A DNA stretch of 64,000 nt from Hybos culiciformis. Taxonomy: Eukaryota > Arthropoda > Insecta > Diptera > Hybotidae. Both the position numbers and the translations under genes were made by a program. Positions 46,169 to 56,465 of the stretch are shown piece by piece. How positions within the stretch are numbered: the stretch's first letter is position 1; each line of letters opens with the position of its first letter. The stretch is taken from the NCBI GenBank assembly GCA_964007475.1, contig OZ023273.1:84331712-84395711 (forward strand), written 5' to 3'. The notes beneath the pieces were generated by a model. The model ran no database searches and was not told the origin of the DNA. It saw nothing but the letters and a program-made list of their open reading frames with translations.

Positions 46169-46479
46169 CATTATATATTAGTTAATCTTTTTTTGGTCAT
46201 TCAAGTTAGTTTTATTAAAAAATTATTTATTATTTATTTGTTTATATTAAAAATTATTAATATTAAACTTAATTTTTTTGAATAAATGGATTAATAACTT
46301 AAAAGTTTTTAAATCTTTAAATAAAATAGGAATTATTTACTTTAACGATAATAATTAATGGTTAATGAGTATTCTAACAAAATAGATAATTTCCTTTTAT
46401 AATGCTTTTAAAGTATCAGTATTTTTTTGAATAAAAAAATATATCTAATGCTCAGATTATTACATTATATATGTGAATT

Positions 46480-46520
46480 AATAAATGTATATACATATAT
46501 ATATATATATATATTATATT
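46480..46520. repeat. AT microsatellite
   Basis: A run of about ten at dinucleotides, between the two Harbinger genes. Confidence 0.8.
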
Positions 46521-47908
46521 ACACATAATGTACTACATTATTAAAGTTTGAGGATTGTAAACTACAATTATTTATTTTATTTAATGCAATGAACATAAAA
46601 TCCACTCGTGTAATTTTTAAGTTTCTACCTAGCTTCGGTACAACTTTTCATTGATATCCATGTTTAGATAATAGATTTTTTCTTAAAATGAAAATATAAT
46701 TTTTAATTATTTTCAAAAAGTTTCAAAATCTTAATATATTTTCTTTTTTTTTTAAGTACTTAGTTGCTATTATAATGTTCAATTACATTTCATGTTCCTC
46801 TAATAATAAAAAAAACTAATTAAATGAATTAATTAAATCCATTTTAATTTTATTCCTTAATTGTTTGGCATAATGTTTTTCTCCAAGTTGGGTAACGTTT
46901 TGAACCAGTTCAGGAAGTGGTTCAGCATCATCCATTGCAATATCATTATTAGCTATTGGAACTTTAAAATGTGTGCAAATGTTGTGCAAGGCTGAGCAAA
47001 CATTTGTAAATCTAGATACTTTTTGTGGCGAATATCGAGATTTTCTTTCTAAGAGCAAAATTCTCCATCTTCCTTTTAAAACGCCGGTAACTCTTTCCAC
47101 AATGCTTCTTGCTTTGGAATGAATGTTATTAAAAAATATTTCATCAGGACTATCTGTATTTCTATAGGGAGTCATGAGCCATGGCTCCAAAGGATAGCCA
47201 GCGTCCCCTAGCAACCAAACACGTTCATTGTTTTGGAATCTTGCTCTTAAATTATCCCGCTCATTACTATCATTCCAAACAAAGGAGTCATGTGACCTAC
47301 CTCCATACACCGCAGCAATAGATTTTATTTTGTACAGATGATTGCATACGACCATAGCATTAACGCTGTGATGCCCCTTTCTGTTGAAGTATATTTCTTC
47401 AATAACAGTGGGGCGCAGCAATGATATATGGGTCCCATCAACAGCACCTATAACACCTGGGAGATTATATCGTTGGAAAAAATATTTCTTGCAGGCGTCC
47501 TCCTCATCCGCCGAAGCCCATTCTATCCATTCCTTACACAACATATTTTCCAACTTCAGCGTGACTTCCGACGTAATTTTTGACAGTGTGCTCTGAGCAA
47601 TAGGGCACAAATAATCACTAGCAGTCGTCCACTGGTATCCTCCACCTCCAAGGACTTCCAAACATGCGCATAATTTTAGTAAAGGTGGTACCATGGATGA
47701 ACGTTCTCCTTCGTTTAAACATATTTTCTTTAGGACATATTGGAACGCAAATTTGTTTAACCTAAATCTCTGCAAAAAACTGAAAAGAAAGATAATCATC
47801 AAGCTTTTTTTTTATGAAATATAGAATATTTAGAATACCTACATTCTTTCAGGTATTGAAAGCGGGTCCGAAAGATCCCTCAACTGCTTTCTTATTAACC
47901 TTTGTGAC

Positions 47909-48744
47909 CAGTGATGCCAGATTGAAAATTTAAAAATCCCTAGAGCAAGGAAAAAATTTCCCTATTTTTCCCTATGTTATATAGATAATATTCCCTACAT
48001 TTTACCCTACATTTTTTTTTATAAAAATACTGGTATTTAGTTTTTTTTTCAAATTTTTTAAATAAAAAATTGATTTTTTATGTTTTTTTATGAGATCTTT
48101 TTTATTTTTATATATCAAAAAATTACAAATTTATTTTCAGTAACATTTAGATTTAGCATTAATTGTATAAAAAAAATAATCATTATTATTAATTTTATAA
48201 TTATAATTAATTAATACTAAATTTTACTAAACAAAAAAAAAATTCATTAAAAAAGCAAGGAACATATCGTCTGCTCAGAAATGAAACAACGTATGATATT
48301 TATACGTCATTATTAGATAATAGCACCATTCGATTCCTCGTACTTGATTTTATAAGTACAACTATTTTGCAATATTCTTAATGTTGATTAAAATGTGTTT
48401 TTTAGATGAAAATTTTACGTTACTTGATATTTTTCCTTAAATTTTTTTTAATTTTCAAATCTTTAAACTCAATTACTCGAAACTATACTTTTCATTAGAC
48501 ATCGTTTCATTTCTCAGCAGACGATATATACTTTATAGTATTAATTATATAAAAAAATAAATATTGCATTTTTAATTATTAATATTTGCAATGAATTTGA
48601 GAAAAAAAATATTGGCCAACCAACATGATAAAAAATCCCTACATTTTTTAACATTTTAAAAATCTGTTCTTTTTTCCCTACAGTGTCTATTTATGACATA
48701 ATTTCCCTACATGTAGGGAATATTCCCTACGTCTGGCATCACTG
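47909..48744. mobile_element. hAT-type MITE inside the transposase gene
   Basis: An 836-bp element with 13-bp inverted ends CAGTGATGCCAGA / TCTGGCATCACTG and an exact 8-bp duplication TTTGTGAC (47901-47908 and 48745-48752). Subterminal repeats of ttccctac occur near both ends (ccctacattt at about 47993 and ccctacatgtaggg near 48713). No transposase is encoded. Confidence 0.93.
48262..48536. repeat. Inner inverted pair within the MITE
   Basis: atatcgtctgctcagaaatg (about 48267) and its near reverse complement catttctcagcagacgatat (about 48508-48527) enclose 240 bp. This may be a still smaller MITE nested in the hAT-type MITE or a duplicated arm. Confidence 0.6.
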
Positions 48745-49240
48745 TTTGTGACCTTCTTTCTGCGATATCGTCATCATCGTCCAAAATCATAAAATGAATC
48801 AAATTTACCATGTTGAATCGTAAACGTTTATTATTTAAATATTATTTTTTTTTTTTTTTTAATTTTACAATTTATTTTTGATGTATTGTAATTTTTTTTT
48901 TTTTTATTATTGACTTTTTCTTATAAAATTCAAAAAAAAACCACAAAAAAAAATTAAGCAACACCTAATTTGATGTTGCTTAAAAAATGTTGCTCGAACA
49001 ACAATTTTAATGTTACAGAAAGTAAAATAACGAAACCACACCACATTTTTTAGTACATTTTCCTTATAGAATCTGGCCCCAGTATAAATTCTTAAGAAAT
49101 TATGTTTCTCACTACTCATTGCTAAATAAAGTAAACTTTTTATTCTGTTTTCCTTTTCTATTAGAGATCTTTCTTTAACCTTTTAATTTTAAGTCTGCTG
49201 TAGATTGTATATAAACAAAACACCGAACATAAATACAGGT

Positions 49241-49791
49241 AATAACTTCGCTACACTTCAGGTTACAAACACAGAATTCCATGTTTTGCAGAAAACAATG
49301 GGTTCGTTCTGTGTTTGTTACTTGGTTTGCCATATAAATTTTTTTTTTTTTTTTTCATGGTTTGAAAGTAGGTTCGACACAAACCTAGAAATTTTACTAC
49401 ATAGTTTTATTGCATTTCAAAAAAAAAAAGGTATAACCTGTCAATTTGCAGAAAATTTACAGAAAAAATCATACTTTAAAATGCTTCGATATAAAAAAAA
49501 TAATAATAAATTGTAGGTTGTCAAAAAAGAAAATAAATTAAAATATTTTTAAAAAAAAATTGAATATTATTTTTATTTTCCATTTTTTCTTTTAATTTAA
49601 AAAATTCAATTTTTTTTTTTAAATTACGAAAAAATAAAATTTTATTTTACAAAGAATTTTTTTTTAATTTTACAAGAATTTTTTTTTTAATTTCAAACCA
49701 AACCATCTTTTATAAGTGTGTCACCCCATTCGCCAACCTACTTTCAAACCAAGAAATTCATGGTTGCTAACCTGAAGTGTAGCGAAGTTAT
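49241..49791. mobile_element. MITE with 23-bp ends and 14-bp direct repeats
   Basis: The ends aataacttcgctacacttca and gaagtgtagcgaagttat pair over at least 23 bp. They are flanked by a 14-bp direct repeat acataaatacaggt (49227-49240 and 49795-49808). The interior contains two further inverted segments (ggtttgaaagtaggtt with aacctactttcaaacc) and long T runs. It is non-coding. Confidence 0.72.
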
Positions 49792-50355
49792 AATACATAA
49801 ATACAGGTTGAATGTTTATTCAACTTTCAAGTTAAGGCTTAGTATGCTGACACAAAAAAAGTAGTACGCTGTGGAAAAAAATGAGATTTTTCATATAAAT
49901 TTTTGCTGCTGAAAAATGTTTGAAAAATTTTTTTTTTAGTTTTTGCTTTGTAGTACGCTGATAAAAAAAAAAATTGTTTACTGGGTGACAAAAAATCTAT
50001 TTTGCAGCTGCTTTTGTAATTCTTACTGTTAGATTATTTTTTATACGAAAGAATTTTTTTTGATTAATAAAAATCAACAATCAGACGAAAAATTGTGGAT
50101 TAATCCAATTTTTACATTTTTCGACAACAATTTTTTTTGAGTATTATAACTCGAATTTGAGTATTTTAAATTTTTTTTTGGGTAATTTAACAAATTTCAT
50201 TTGGCAACCCTGGTCATTGGTCATTTGCGTAGCGTCCGTCGCGTTAAACTCGTTAAACCAAACCATTAATTGTAAAAATATACGGCAGGCAACATTTTTT
50301 TATTTTTAATTATTTCTGATGATAAAATAATGTAGGGACATGTTTTTGTACAGAA

Positions 50356-50629
50356 TGATGAATTTGATTATTTCTAAGTAGGAATTTGGTTTCTTTTTGA
50401 AATAAAATCTTGGTTTGTTAATTTTTTTACCTTTTTATTTTGAGCGTCTATTTTCAACTGACAAAAGATTAAAAAAATATATAACAAAAGTAACGCCTAT
50501 ATACAAAAACAATAAAATATTCTATATAACAAAATTGAGTATATAAAGAATTTATGTATGTGTGAAGCACAGATATTAATACGGAATCAAATCTAACGCA
50601 TTCTAGGTTAAATGATGTAGAATTTAACA
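50356..50629 (-). repeat. 3' LTR of the BEL/Pao element
   Basis: 274 bp, beginning TGATGAATTTG and ending TTTAACA on the plus strand. It differs from the other LTR at one base (cacagat against cacaggt, near 50572). Confidence 0.96.
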
Positions 50630-50641
50630 CCTTGGCCTCTC

Positions 50642-53600
50642 TCAAATATCTTCTTCAATCGGCAATCTTATTAAATACTTGACATGACGTTCCTTGATAC
50701 CATTTGTAGTTTTGAGTTGAACATTTCGCACAACATTGTCTTTGCCAACAAATAGTTTGATTATTCGACCCATCTTCCATTTCATTGGTGGAAGATTCAA
50801 TTCTTTAATTAATACGAGTTCGTTGAGCTTATAAAGATGCTTGGTTTGATATGATTTAGGAAAAATCTGTTGATGAATTACTATGTCATTATACCATTGT
50901 TGCCAAAACTTTTGTTGCATTTGTTGAATTTTGTCCCATCGTTGTAAACGGCTTGATGTTGTGTTGCTTAAGTCTTTTTCAATTTTTGAATTTAAAGGAC
51001 GACCAATCAGAAAATGACCAGGAGTCAACACATTTAAATCTGTTGGATCATCGCTCAGAGGTGATAGTGGACGTGAATTTAAAATAGCTTCGACTCTGCA
51101 TAACAGTGTTGAAAATTCTTCATACGTAAGTAATGTATTATCCATTATTCGATTTAAATGATATTTCATTTGCTTTATTCCACTTTCCCAAAATCCAGCG
51201 CTGTGTGGAGCGTAAGGAGTTATAAATTTCCATTTAATTTGTTTTTCTTTGTAGTAGTCGATCAAATCAATTTTAATTTTTGAAAATATTTCCTTGAAGT
51301 GATTGTCTGCACCCTTGAAGCAACTACCATTATCAGAGTTAATTACACTTGGAAGACCTCTGCGAGAAATGAATCGATTCAGTGAAGCCAAAAATGCTTC
51401 AGTTGTTGCATCAGTAACCAGCTCGAGGTGAATAGCCTTTGTTGTCATACATTTATATAATGCGATGTAAACCTTTATTTTTGGGGCGTTTCTAGTTAAT
51501 CCGCTTTTCATATTAAATGGTCCCGCATAATCCACAGATACGTTTACAAATGCTGATTCCGCGTTTACTCTATCTGATGGAAGTTGACCCATTAGTTGAG
51601 TACATACGGTAGCTTTGTATCTTACACACTTGACGCATTTGTAGATAACTTGTCGCACAATTGATTTAACCTTTAGTGGCCAATACTTCTGCCGAACATG
51701 AGACATTGTTGCTAATTGACCACAATGCAGATTATCTTTATGTATTTTTAAAATTAAACGTTTGGTAAAATTGCATATTGGTAGAATAATTTGATGTTTG
51801 GTTTCTTCAAATAATTGTCTACAAGCGTTGATTCGACCTGATACTCGTAAAATTCCATCACTACCTAAAATTGGAAGTAAACATATTAATTGTGAATCTT
51901 TTGGTATTGGTTGTTGTAGTAATAATGCTTTGATTTCTTTTCCATAAAATGAATGTTGAACAATTTTGATCATAACGTTTTCAGCAGATTGAATATAATC
52001 TATTTCACTAATCGGTTCAGTACATTGGTTTGATAGATTTGGTAACTTTTTCAATTGAATTCGAGCTTTAATAATTTGAATAAATTTAAGAATATTTTTC
52101 ATTACATAGATTAGTTTCATAAAGCTTTCATATCTATTTTCTATGTAAGTAAATAAATCATTTGATTTTTTAATAAACATTGTTCTTTTAAATTCGTTAT
52201 TATACTGATCACAATCGGGTACAATTTCCAATAAACTTTCCTTCCATTCATTTTTTGGCTTCGTGAGAAATGGATCACCTTGCCACCAATTTTCATTAGA
52301 CATAAGTTCCAATGCTGTACAACCTCTTGATACGACGTCGGCTGAATTTTGCTGACTTTTCACATGACGCAATGAAAAATGTTCTGCTTCTTCTTGAATA
52401 ATCGCAACACGATTACCAACAAATGTTGACAGCCTAGCTGGTTCCGCTCGGACCCAATGTAACGCAATTAACGAATCACACCATAGATGTACATTTTCAC
52501 TTGAAATATTTAAAATTTTTCTTACTCGATTAATACGTTTTGATAATAGCATTAATGCACATAGTTCCAAACGAGCAAGCGTAATTTGTCTTTTTGGAGC
52601 TATTCTTGAAACAGATGTTACTAATTTACTTTGTATGTCACCACATTTGTTAATTGTTCTAGCATATATTACAATCCCATAAGCATATGATGAAGCGTCT
52701 GAAAACCCATGTAATTCGATATGTACAGCATCTGTTATGAACAATTGTCTTGGAATTTTTATTAATTTGATTAATTCAATAGAAGATTTAAGTATTTGCC
52801 ATTCCTCTTGTAGTTCATTCGGTAATTGTTCTTTCCAGTCTAACTTTTGTTCCCATAACTTTTTCATAAATAATTTAGCATTTATTATGACAGGTGATAC
52901 TAGACCCAACGGATCAAACAAACTTGCTATTTCTGACAATACTGCTGACATAGTGATTTCTTGATGAATCTCTTCTTTGAATGAAAGTGATAATGAATCT
53001 TCTTTTGTATCCCATTTAATACCCAGTGCTTTAATTTCGATGGAATTCACTTCTTCAATGTCATTTGATGATAATTGATTGAGAATTTCATTATTATTAG
53101 CAGTCCACTTTCTTAAACTCATGCCACATTCCTTTAATATTTTTATGATTTCTTGTTGTCTTTGAATGCAATCGTCTTTTGAATCACTTGAATATAACAA
53201 GTCGTCTACATAAAAATTATTTTTTATAATTGCGGAAGCTTCTGGATATTGTGATTGATAATCATTTGAAATTTGTACTAGAGTTCTGGTTGCTAAATAT
53301 GGAGCTGACGATGTACCATACGTAACCGTGTTTAATCGATAAAATTTGAATTTTTCATCATCTACGTTTTTCCATACGATTTGTTGAAATGGTCGATGTT
53401 CATTATTGATTAAAATCTGACGATACATTTTTTCAATGTCCGCCTTCATTGCATACTTCTGAGTCATAAATTTGATTAAAGTATCATACAATTCATTTTG
53501 GACACTTGGACCTACTGCTAGCACGTCATTTAGGGAAAAACCAGATTCAGATTTGCTCGAGGCATCAAAAACAACTCGAAGCTTTGTTGTTGTGCTACTT

Positions 53601-55960
53601 GTTTTTATCACACCATGATGTGGCAGAAAAAATCCAATTGAATTCGCTTCTTCTGAGCTTATTTCATACATATGATTCAATGATACATATTCATCAATGA
53701 ACCTTTTATATTTCGCATAAAATACTTCATCCTTTTTGAACCTTTTTTGTAACATATTAAATCTTCTTATAGCATTTTGTAAATTGGACCCTAATTGATT
53801 ATTATTGGTTTTAAAAAGTAAATTGACAACATATTTACCTTCTTCATTTCGTCTTGTTGTGTCTACGTACGTTTTCTCACAAAATGTTTCTTCTTTTGTT
53901 AACAGCTTGGAAGTGTTTTCAATATTTTCCAGTTGCCACAATTTTTCTAACTTGTTAGCCAGATCCATGTCGTTATTTGATGTCAATGCAAAATTATATG
54001 ATGTCAACAATGTTGATGTTTTTGATTGGTGATTTGACATAAATGAACCAGTGATAACCCAACCAAACACTGTATGAGCCGCAACAGCACCATTACTTAA
54101 TTTTTCAACATTTCCCTTAAAAATTTGCCAAAATATGTCCATTCCTAATAACATGTCAATTTGATTTGGTACATAAAAAAATGGATCTGCTAGGAAATAA
54201 TCCTTTGAAATTTTGAAACTATTAACATTGGATTGATTGACTGGAAGATTGTGCGATATTTCTTCAAAAACCTGAAATGATTCTGTTTGTATAAATTCAT
54301 TAGTATATGCTGACGTGATTGTTGCTTCTGTAATATAATTAACTGATGATGCCACATTATTGATACCGTAAACTACTTGATTACATGATTTTAATTTAAG
54401 TCCTAAATTTCTTGCTGTGCCTTCTCGAATGATATTAGTGTCACTTGCTGAATCAAGCAAAGCACGAACATTTTGCCACTGACCTTTTCGATCTTGAACT
54501 TTAACAATTGCAGTTGCCATTAATGTTTGTTTGTTTTTAGTTGCCATAAAAACACATGATTGATCAAGGCACATTAGAGCGACACCATCTGCAGTATGAG
54601 CATGCCCTTCTTGATTTGATTGATTATTAGGTTGTGCTTTATTTGAATTATGCGATTGTTCAGAATTTGAATTTTGATGCTGACTTGATGAATTCTCATT
54701 TTGACTTTGATGATGAATAGTTGAATGATGCTTTTTCTTGCAATGGTAACATGAATTATTGCTTTTGCAATCCTTGACCATGTGACCAGGACATAAACAA
54801 TTTCGACATAACTTGAAATGGTATATTAGATTTGCACGATCAACAATCGATTTGCTAAGATACGTTGAACATTTTTGAAGCCAATGCTCACCATTACAAA
54901 GGACACATTTCGGACTTGATTTTGAACTTGAATTCATAAGTGATCTTAATTGATTATGTTGATTTGCTTGCTTGTTGGTATTTACTTTATTAGACTGCAA
55001 AGAATTAGAAATTTTTTTAGTAACATTCGACGAATTCATACTTAATGTTTTCCAACGCTGATTAAGAAATTTTTCCATTTCTTTCCACGATGACGAATGA
55101 GATTCAACATGAACGTCCCAATCTTCAAGTACTCTTTCATCAAGACGATTACGAACCAAATATTCCATAAATAGATCGACTAACTCCTCACTTGAAGCGT
55201 TGAGATTTTGAAGCGAATTAAAATGACTGGCATAAATATCGATGACCTTTCGAAGCTCTGATGCACTACGATCTTTCATTTTTGTTACCAAATGTAATGC
55301 AGTCATATGTTGTAATTGTAATTTACGCTTGTCGTTGTATCGGTCGTTAAGCTCTTTCCAAATTGTTTCGTAATTGCTGTCAATAAGTTGATAATTGTTT
55401 AACAAATTTGCTTCTGCTGGCTCGATTTTGATAGCTGCTTTTAGATAATGAAGTTTTTGAATGTTGGAAAATCTTTTTTCCTGATGAACCATACTTTCAA
55501 ATGTATCCCGAAAAGATGCCCAATTTTCAAATGATCCATCAAATTCAGGGATTGTTAGTTGTGGAGCTTTAATTGCTAATGACGACTTTAATTGATTACC
55601 ATTTTGTTCTGAAGCTGTTTCCGTTTTAACTTGAAGTGTGTCTATCTCATTGCTAATTAAATTCATCGCTGCCACAATTACGGTTGTGAACTTTACGTAT
55701 CGTTCTTCGACTTGTTTCCTTTTCTCAACATCGTCGCTGTAATATTCTAACACAATGTTTTTATAGCTGAGATACTGTTCCTCGAATTGAGATTCTAATT
55801 GTTCGATTTTACTTAACCCTTGATTTAATGCACCTAAAGATAGCGTGCCTTTTGAATTTTCGTATAAGATTTGATAAACTTCAGCTTTTTCTGCACGTGT
55901 GTCCAATGAACTCTCAAGTTCTTTGAGTTTTGTTAATGCTTGATCTACCTTAGGTGCCAT
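50642..55960 (-). CDS. gag-pol: BEL/Pao Gag-Pol polyprotein
   Basis: A 1772-residue frame without interruption. Order: a Gag with N-terminal coiled coil (DUF1759-type, LTIPEFDGSFENWASFRDTF at about residue 135); three cysteine-rich knuckles at about 350-420 (CVLCNGEHWLQKC, CRNCLCPGHMVKDC, CYHCKKKHH); an aspartic protease of DUF1758 type with ALLDSASDTNII (aspartate about 503); a reverse transcriptase with the FYVDDLLYS catalytic box (about 917); a Pao-type RNase H with FSDASSYAYGIVIY (about 1090); an integrase zinc-binding region (YKCVKCVRYK) and a core with VDYAGPF, INSDNGSCF and APHSAGFWESGIK (about 1477, 1543, 1592); and a C-terminal DUF5641-type region near the end. All catalytic residues I can check are present. 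It works in virus-like particles in the cell; no envelope gene is present. Confidence 0.96.
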   Translation of the reverse strand: MAPKVDQALTKLKELESSLDTRAEKAEVYQILYENSKGTLSLGALNQGLSKIEQLESQFEEQYLSYKNIVLEYYSDDVEKRKQVEERYVKFTTVIVAAMNLISNEIDTLQVKTETASEQNGNQLKSSLAIKAPQLTIPEFDGSFENWASFRDTFESMVHQEKRFSNIQKLHYLKAAIKIEPAEANLLNNYQLIDSNYETIWKELNDRYNDKRKLQLQHMTALHLVTKMKDRSASELRKVIDIYASHFNSLQNLNASSEELVDLFMEYLVRNRLDERVLEDWDVHVESHSSSWKEMEKFLNQRWKTLSMNSSNVTKKISNSLQSNKVNTNKQANQHNQLRSLMNSSSKSSPKCVLCNGEHWLQKCSTYLSKSIVDRANLIYHFKLCRNCLCPGHMVKDCKSNNSCYHCKKKHHSTIHHQSQNENSSSQHQNSNSEQSHNSNKAQPNNQSNQEGHAHTADGVALMCLDQSCVFMATKNKQTLMATAIVKVQDRKGQWQNVRALLDSASDTNIIREGTARNLGLKLKSCNQVVYGINNVASSVNYITEATITSAYTNEFIQTESFQVFEEISHNLPVNQSNVNSFKISKDYFLADPFFYVPNQIDMLLGMDIFWQIFKGNVEKLSNGAVAAHTVFGWVITGSFMSNHQSKTSTLLTSYNFALTSNNDMDLANKLEKLWQLENIENTSKLLTKEETFCEKTYVDTTRRNEEGKYVVNLLFKTNNNQLGSNLQNAIRRFNMLQKRFKKDEVFYAKYKRFIDEYVSLNHMYEISSEEANSIGFFLPHHGVIKTSSTTTKLRVVFDASSKSESGFSLNDVLAVGPSVQNELYDTLIKFMTQKYAMKADIEKMYRQILINNEHRPFQQIVWKNVDDEKFKFYRLNTVTYGTSSAPYLATRTLVQISNDYQSQYPEASAIIKNNFYVDDLLYSSDSKDDCIQRQQEIIKILKECGMSLRKWTANNNEILNQLSSNDIEEVNSIEIKALGIKWDTKEDSLSLSFKEEIHQEITMSAVLSEIASLFDPLGLVSPVIINAKLFMKKLWEQKLDWKEQLPNELQEEWQILKSSIELIKLIKIPRQLFITDAVHIELHGFSDASSYAYGIVIYARTINKCGDIQSKLVTSVSRIAPKRQITLARLELCALMLLSKRINRVRKILNISSENVHLWCDSLIALHWVRAEPARLSTFVGNRVAIIQEEAEHFSLRHVKSQQNSADVVSRGCTALELMSNENWWQGDPFLTKPKNEWKESLLEIVPDCDQYNNEFKRTMFIKKSNDLFTYIENRYESFMKLIYVMKNILKFIQIIKARIQLKKLPNLSNQCTEPISEIDYIQSAENVMIKIVQHSFYGKEIKALLLQQPIPKDSQLICLLPILGSDGILRVSGRINACRQLFEETKHQIILPICNFTKRLILKIHKDNLHCGQLATMSHVRQKYWPLKVKSIVRQVIYKCVKCVRYKATVCTQLMGQLPSDRVNAESAFVNVSVDYAGPFNMKSGLTRNAPKIKVYIALYKCMTTKAIHLELVTDATTEAFLASLNRFISRRGLPSVINSDNGSCFKGADNHFKEIFSKIKIDLIDYYKEKQIKWKFITPYAPHSAGFWESGIKQMKYHLNRIMDNTLLTYEEFSTLLCRVEAILNSRPLSPLSDDPTDLNVLTPGHFLIGRPLNSKIEKDLSNTTSSRLQRWDKIQQMQQKFWQQWYNDIVIHQQIFPKSYQTKHLYKLNELVLIKELNLPPMKWKMGRIIKLFVGKDNVVRNVQLKTTNGIKERHVKYLIRLPIEEDI

Positions 55961-56014
55961 ATTGTTCCTACTTTTACAGAAATCCTTTTATCCGTTTCGA
56001 AGGACCATAAATTG

Positions 56015-56288
56015 TGATGAATTTGATTATTTCTAAGTAGGAATTTGGTTTCTTTTTGAAATAAAATCTTGGTTTGTTAATTTTTTTACCTTTTTATTTT
56101 GAGCGTCTATTTTCAACTGACAAAAGATTAAAAAAATATATAACAAAAGTAACGCCTATATACAAAAACAATAAAATATTCTATATAACAAAATTGAGTA
56201 TATAAAGAATTTATGTATGTGTGAAGCACAGGTATTAATACGGAATCAAATCTAACGCATTCTAGGTTAAATGATGTAGAATTTAACA
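56015..56288 (-). repeat. 5' LTR of the BEL/Pao element
   Basis: 274 bp, the transcription start side of the element. Its outer end (56288) meets the CAGAA duplication. Confidence 0.96.
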
Positions 56289-56344
56289 CAGAAAATAGCC
56301 GCTTTGTGGTATTACGTAGACGTGGGATCTTTCTTACACATTTT

Positions 56345-56465
56345 TATTAATTAATTAATATTTTGTAGCTCAAATAAAATTTAAATTTTTAAATTTTCGT
56401 ATAAATTTCAATAGAAATTAAAAATTTTATATAACTGTATCGAAGGCGCTATTTGGATATTTAAA
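56345..56465 (-). repeat. Inverted copy of the dispersed repeat at 1-575
   Basis: The reverse complement of this stretch carries ccaaatagcgcctt, followed by AT-rich sequence parallel to positions 5-130. It lies between the BEL element and the malectin gene. Confidence 0.6.

Larger units (their letters stand above)
46816..48811 (-). pseudogene. Harbinger transposase (HARBI1-like), split by a MITE
   Basis: The main exon (47779-46816) encodes an intact DDE nuclease of the HARBI1 family. It has AVDGTHISLLRP (first aspartate), GDAGYPLEPWLMTPY (second aspartate) and the SIVERVTGVLKGRWRIL segment (glutamate), plus a SKARSI basic helix. The preceding exon starts at an ATG (48811-48809) and ends at 47843 with donor GTAGGT. 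It is cut by the 836-bp MITE at 47909-48744. Leaving out the MITE and one copy of its duplicated target, the exon is 125 nt, exactly the phase needed to meet the acceptor at 47780. The gene was therefore functional before the insertion and is now disabled unless the MITE is spliced out or translation starts further down. Confidence 0.85.
44842..49080. mobile_element. PIF/Harbinger element, disabled
   Basis: It carries the two genes typical of Harbinger transposons: a Myb-type companion gene (plus, 45377-46168) and a DDE transposase (minus, 46816-48811, interrupted). Candidate inverted ends are GGGGTCAGATTCTGTAA (44842-44858) and the reverse complement of GGGGCCAGATTCTATAA (49064-49080). A 3-bp TWA duplication is not evident at these ends, so the exact borders are provisional. 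A hAT-type MITE (47909-48744) is inserted within it. Confidence 0.8.
41877..50212. mobile_element. hAT-like outer element holding nested insertions
   Basis: The ends CAGGGTTGCCAAAT (41877-41890) and ATTTGGCAACCCTG (50199-50212) are perfect 14-bp inverted repeats of hAT type. They are flanked by an exact 8-bp duplication GTCATTGG (41869-41876 and 50213-50220), the hallmark of hAT insertion. No hAT transposase is inside, so it was non-autonomous. Most of its 8.3 kb is later insertions: the palindromic array region, a MITE (43725-44307), a Harbinger element (44842-49080) and a further MITE (49241-49791). The segment 44640-44841 resembles the left end in inverted orientation and probably belongs to the original element. 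Confidence 0.8.
50356..56288 (-). mobile_element. BEL/Pao LTR retrotransposon, complete and very young
   Basis: A 5.93-kb element with a 5-bp target duplication CAGAA (50351-50355 and 56289-56293). Its LTRs of 274 bp differ by one base by my reading, and a single intact polyprotein frame fills the inside. A primer binding site (minus strand TGGTCCTTCGAAACGG, starting at 56007) lies 7 nt from the 5' LTR. A purine-rich tract (gagagaggccaagg) overlaps the end of the frame and touches the 3' LTR. It lies 136 bp right of the hAT-like nest and about 600 bp upstream of the malectin start, within or beside dispersed repeat sequence. Confidence 0.97.

Noticed and set aside
44842..49080. Exact Harbinger borders with a TTA/TAA duplication
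   Set aside because: The inverted ends are convincing, but the three bases next to them do not match, so I give the borders as provisional.
52737..54032. Plus-strand frames inside the BEL element
   Set aside because: They are shadows of the minus-strand polyprotein.
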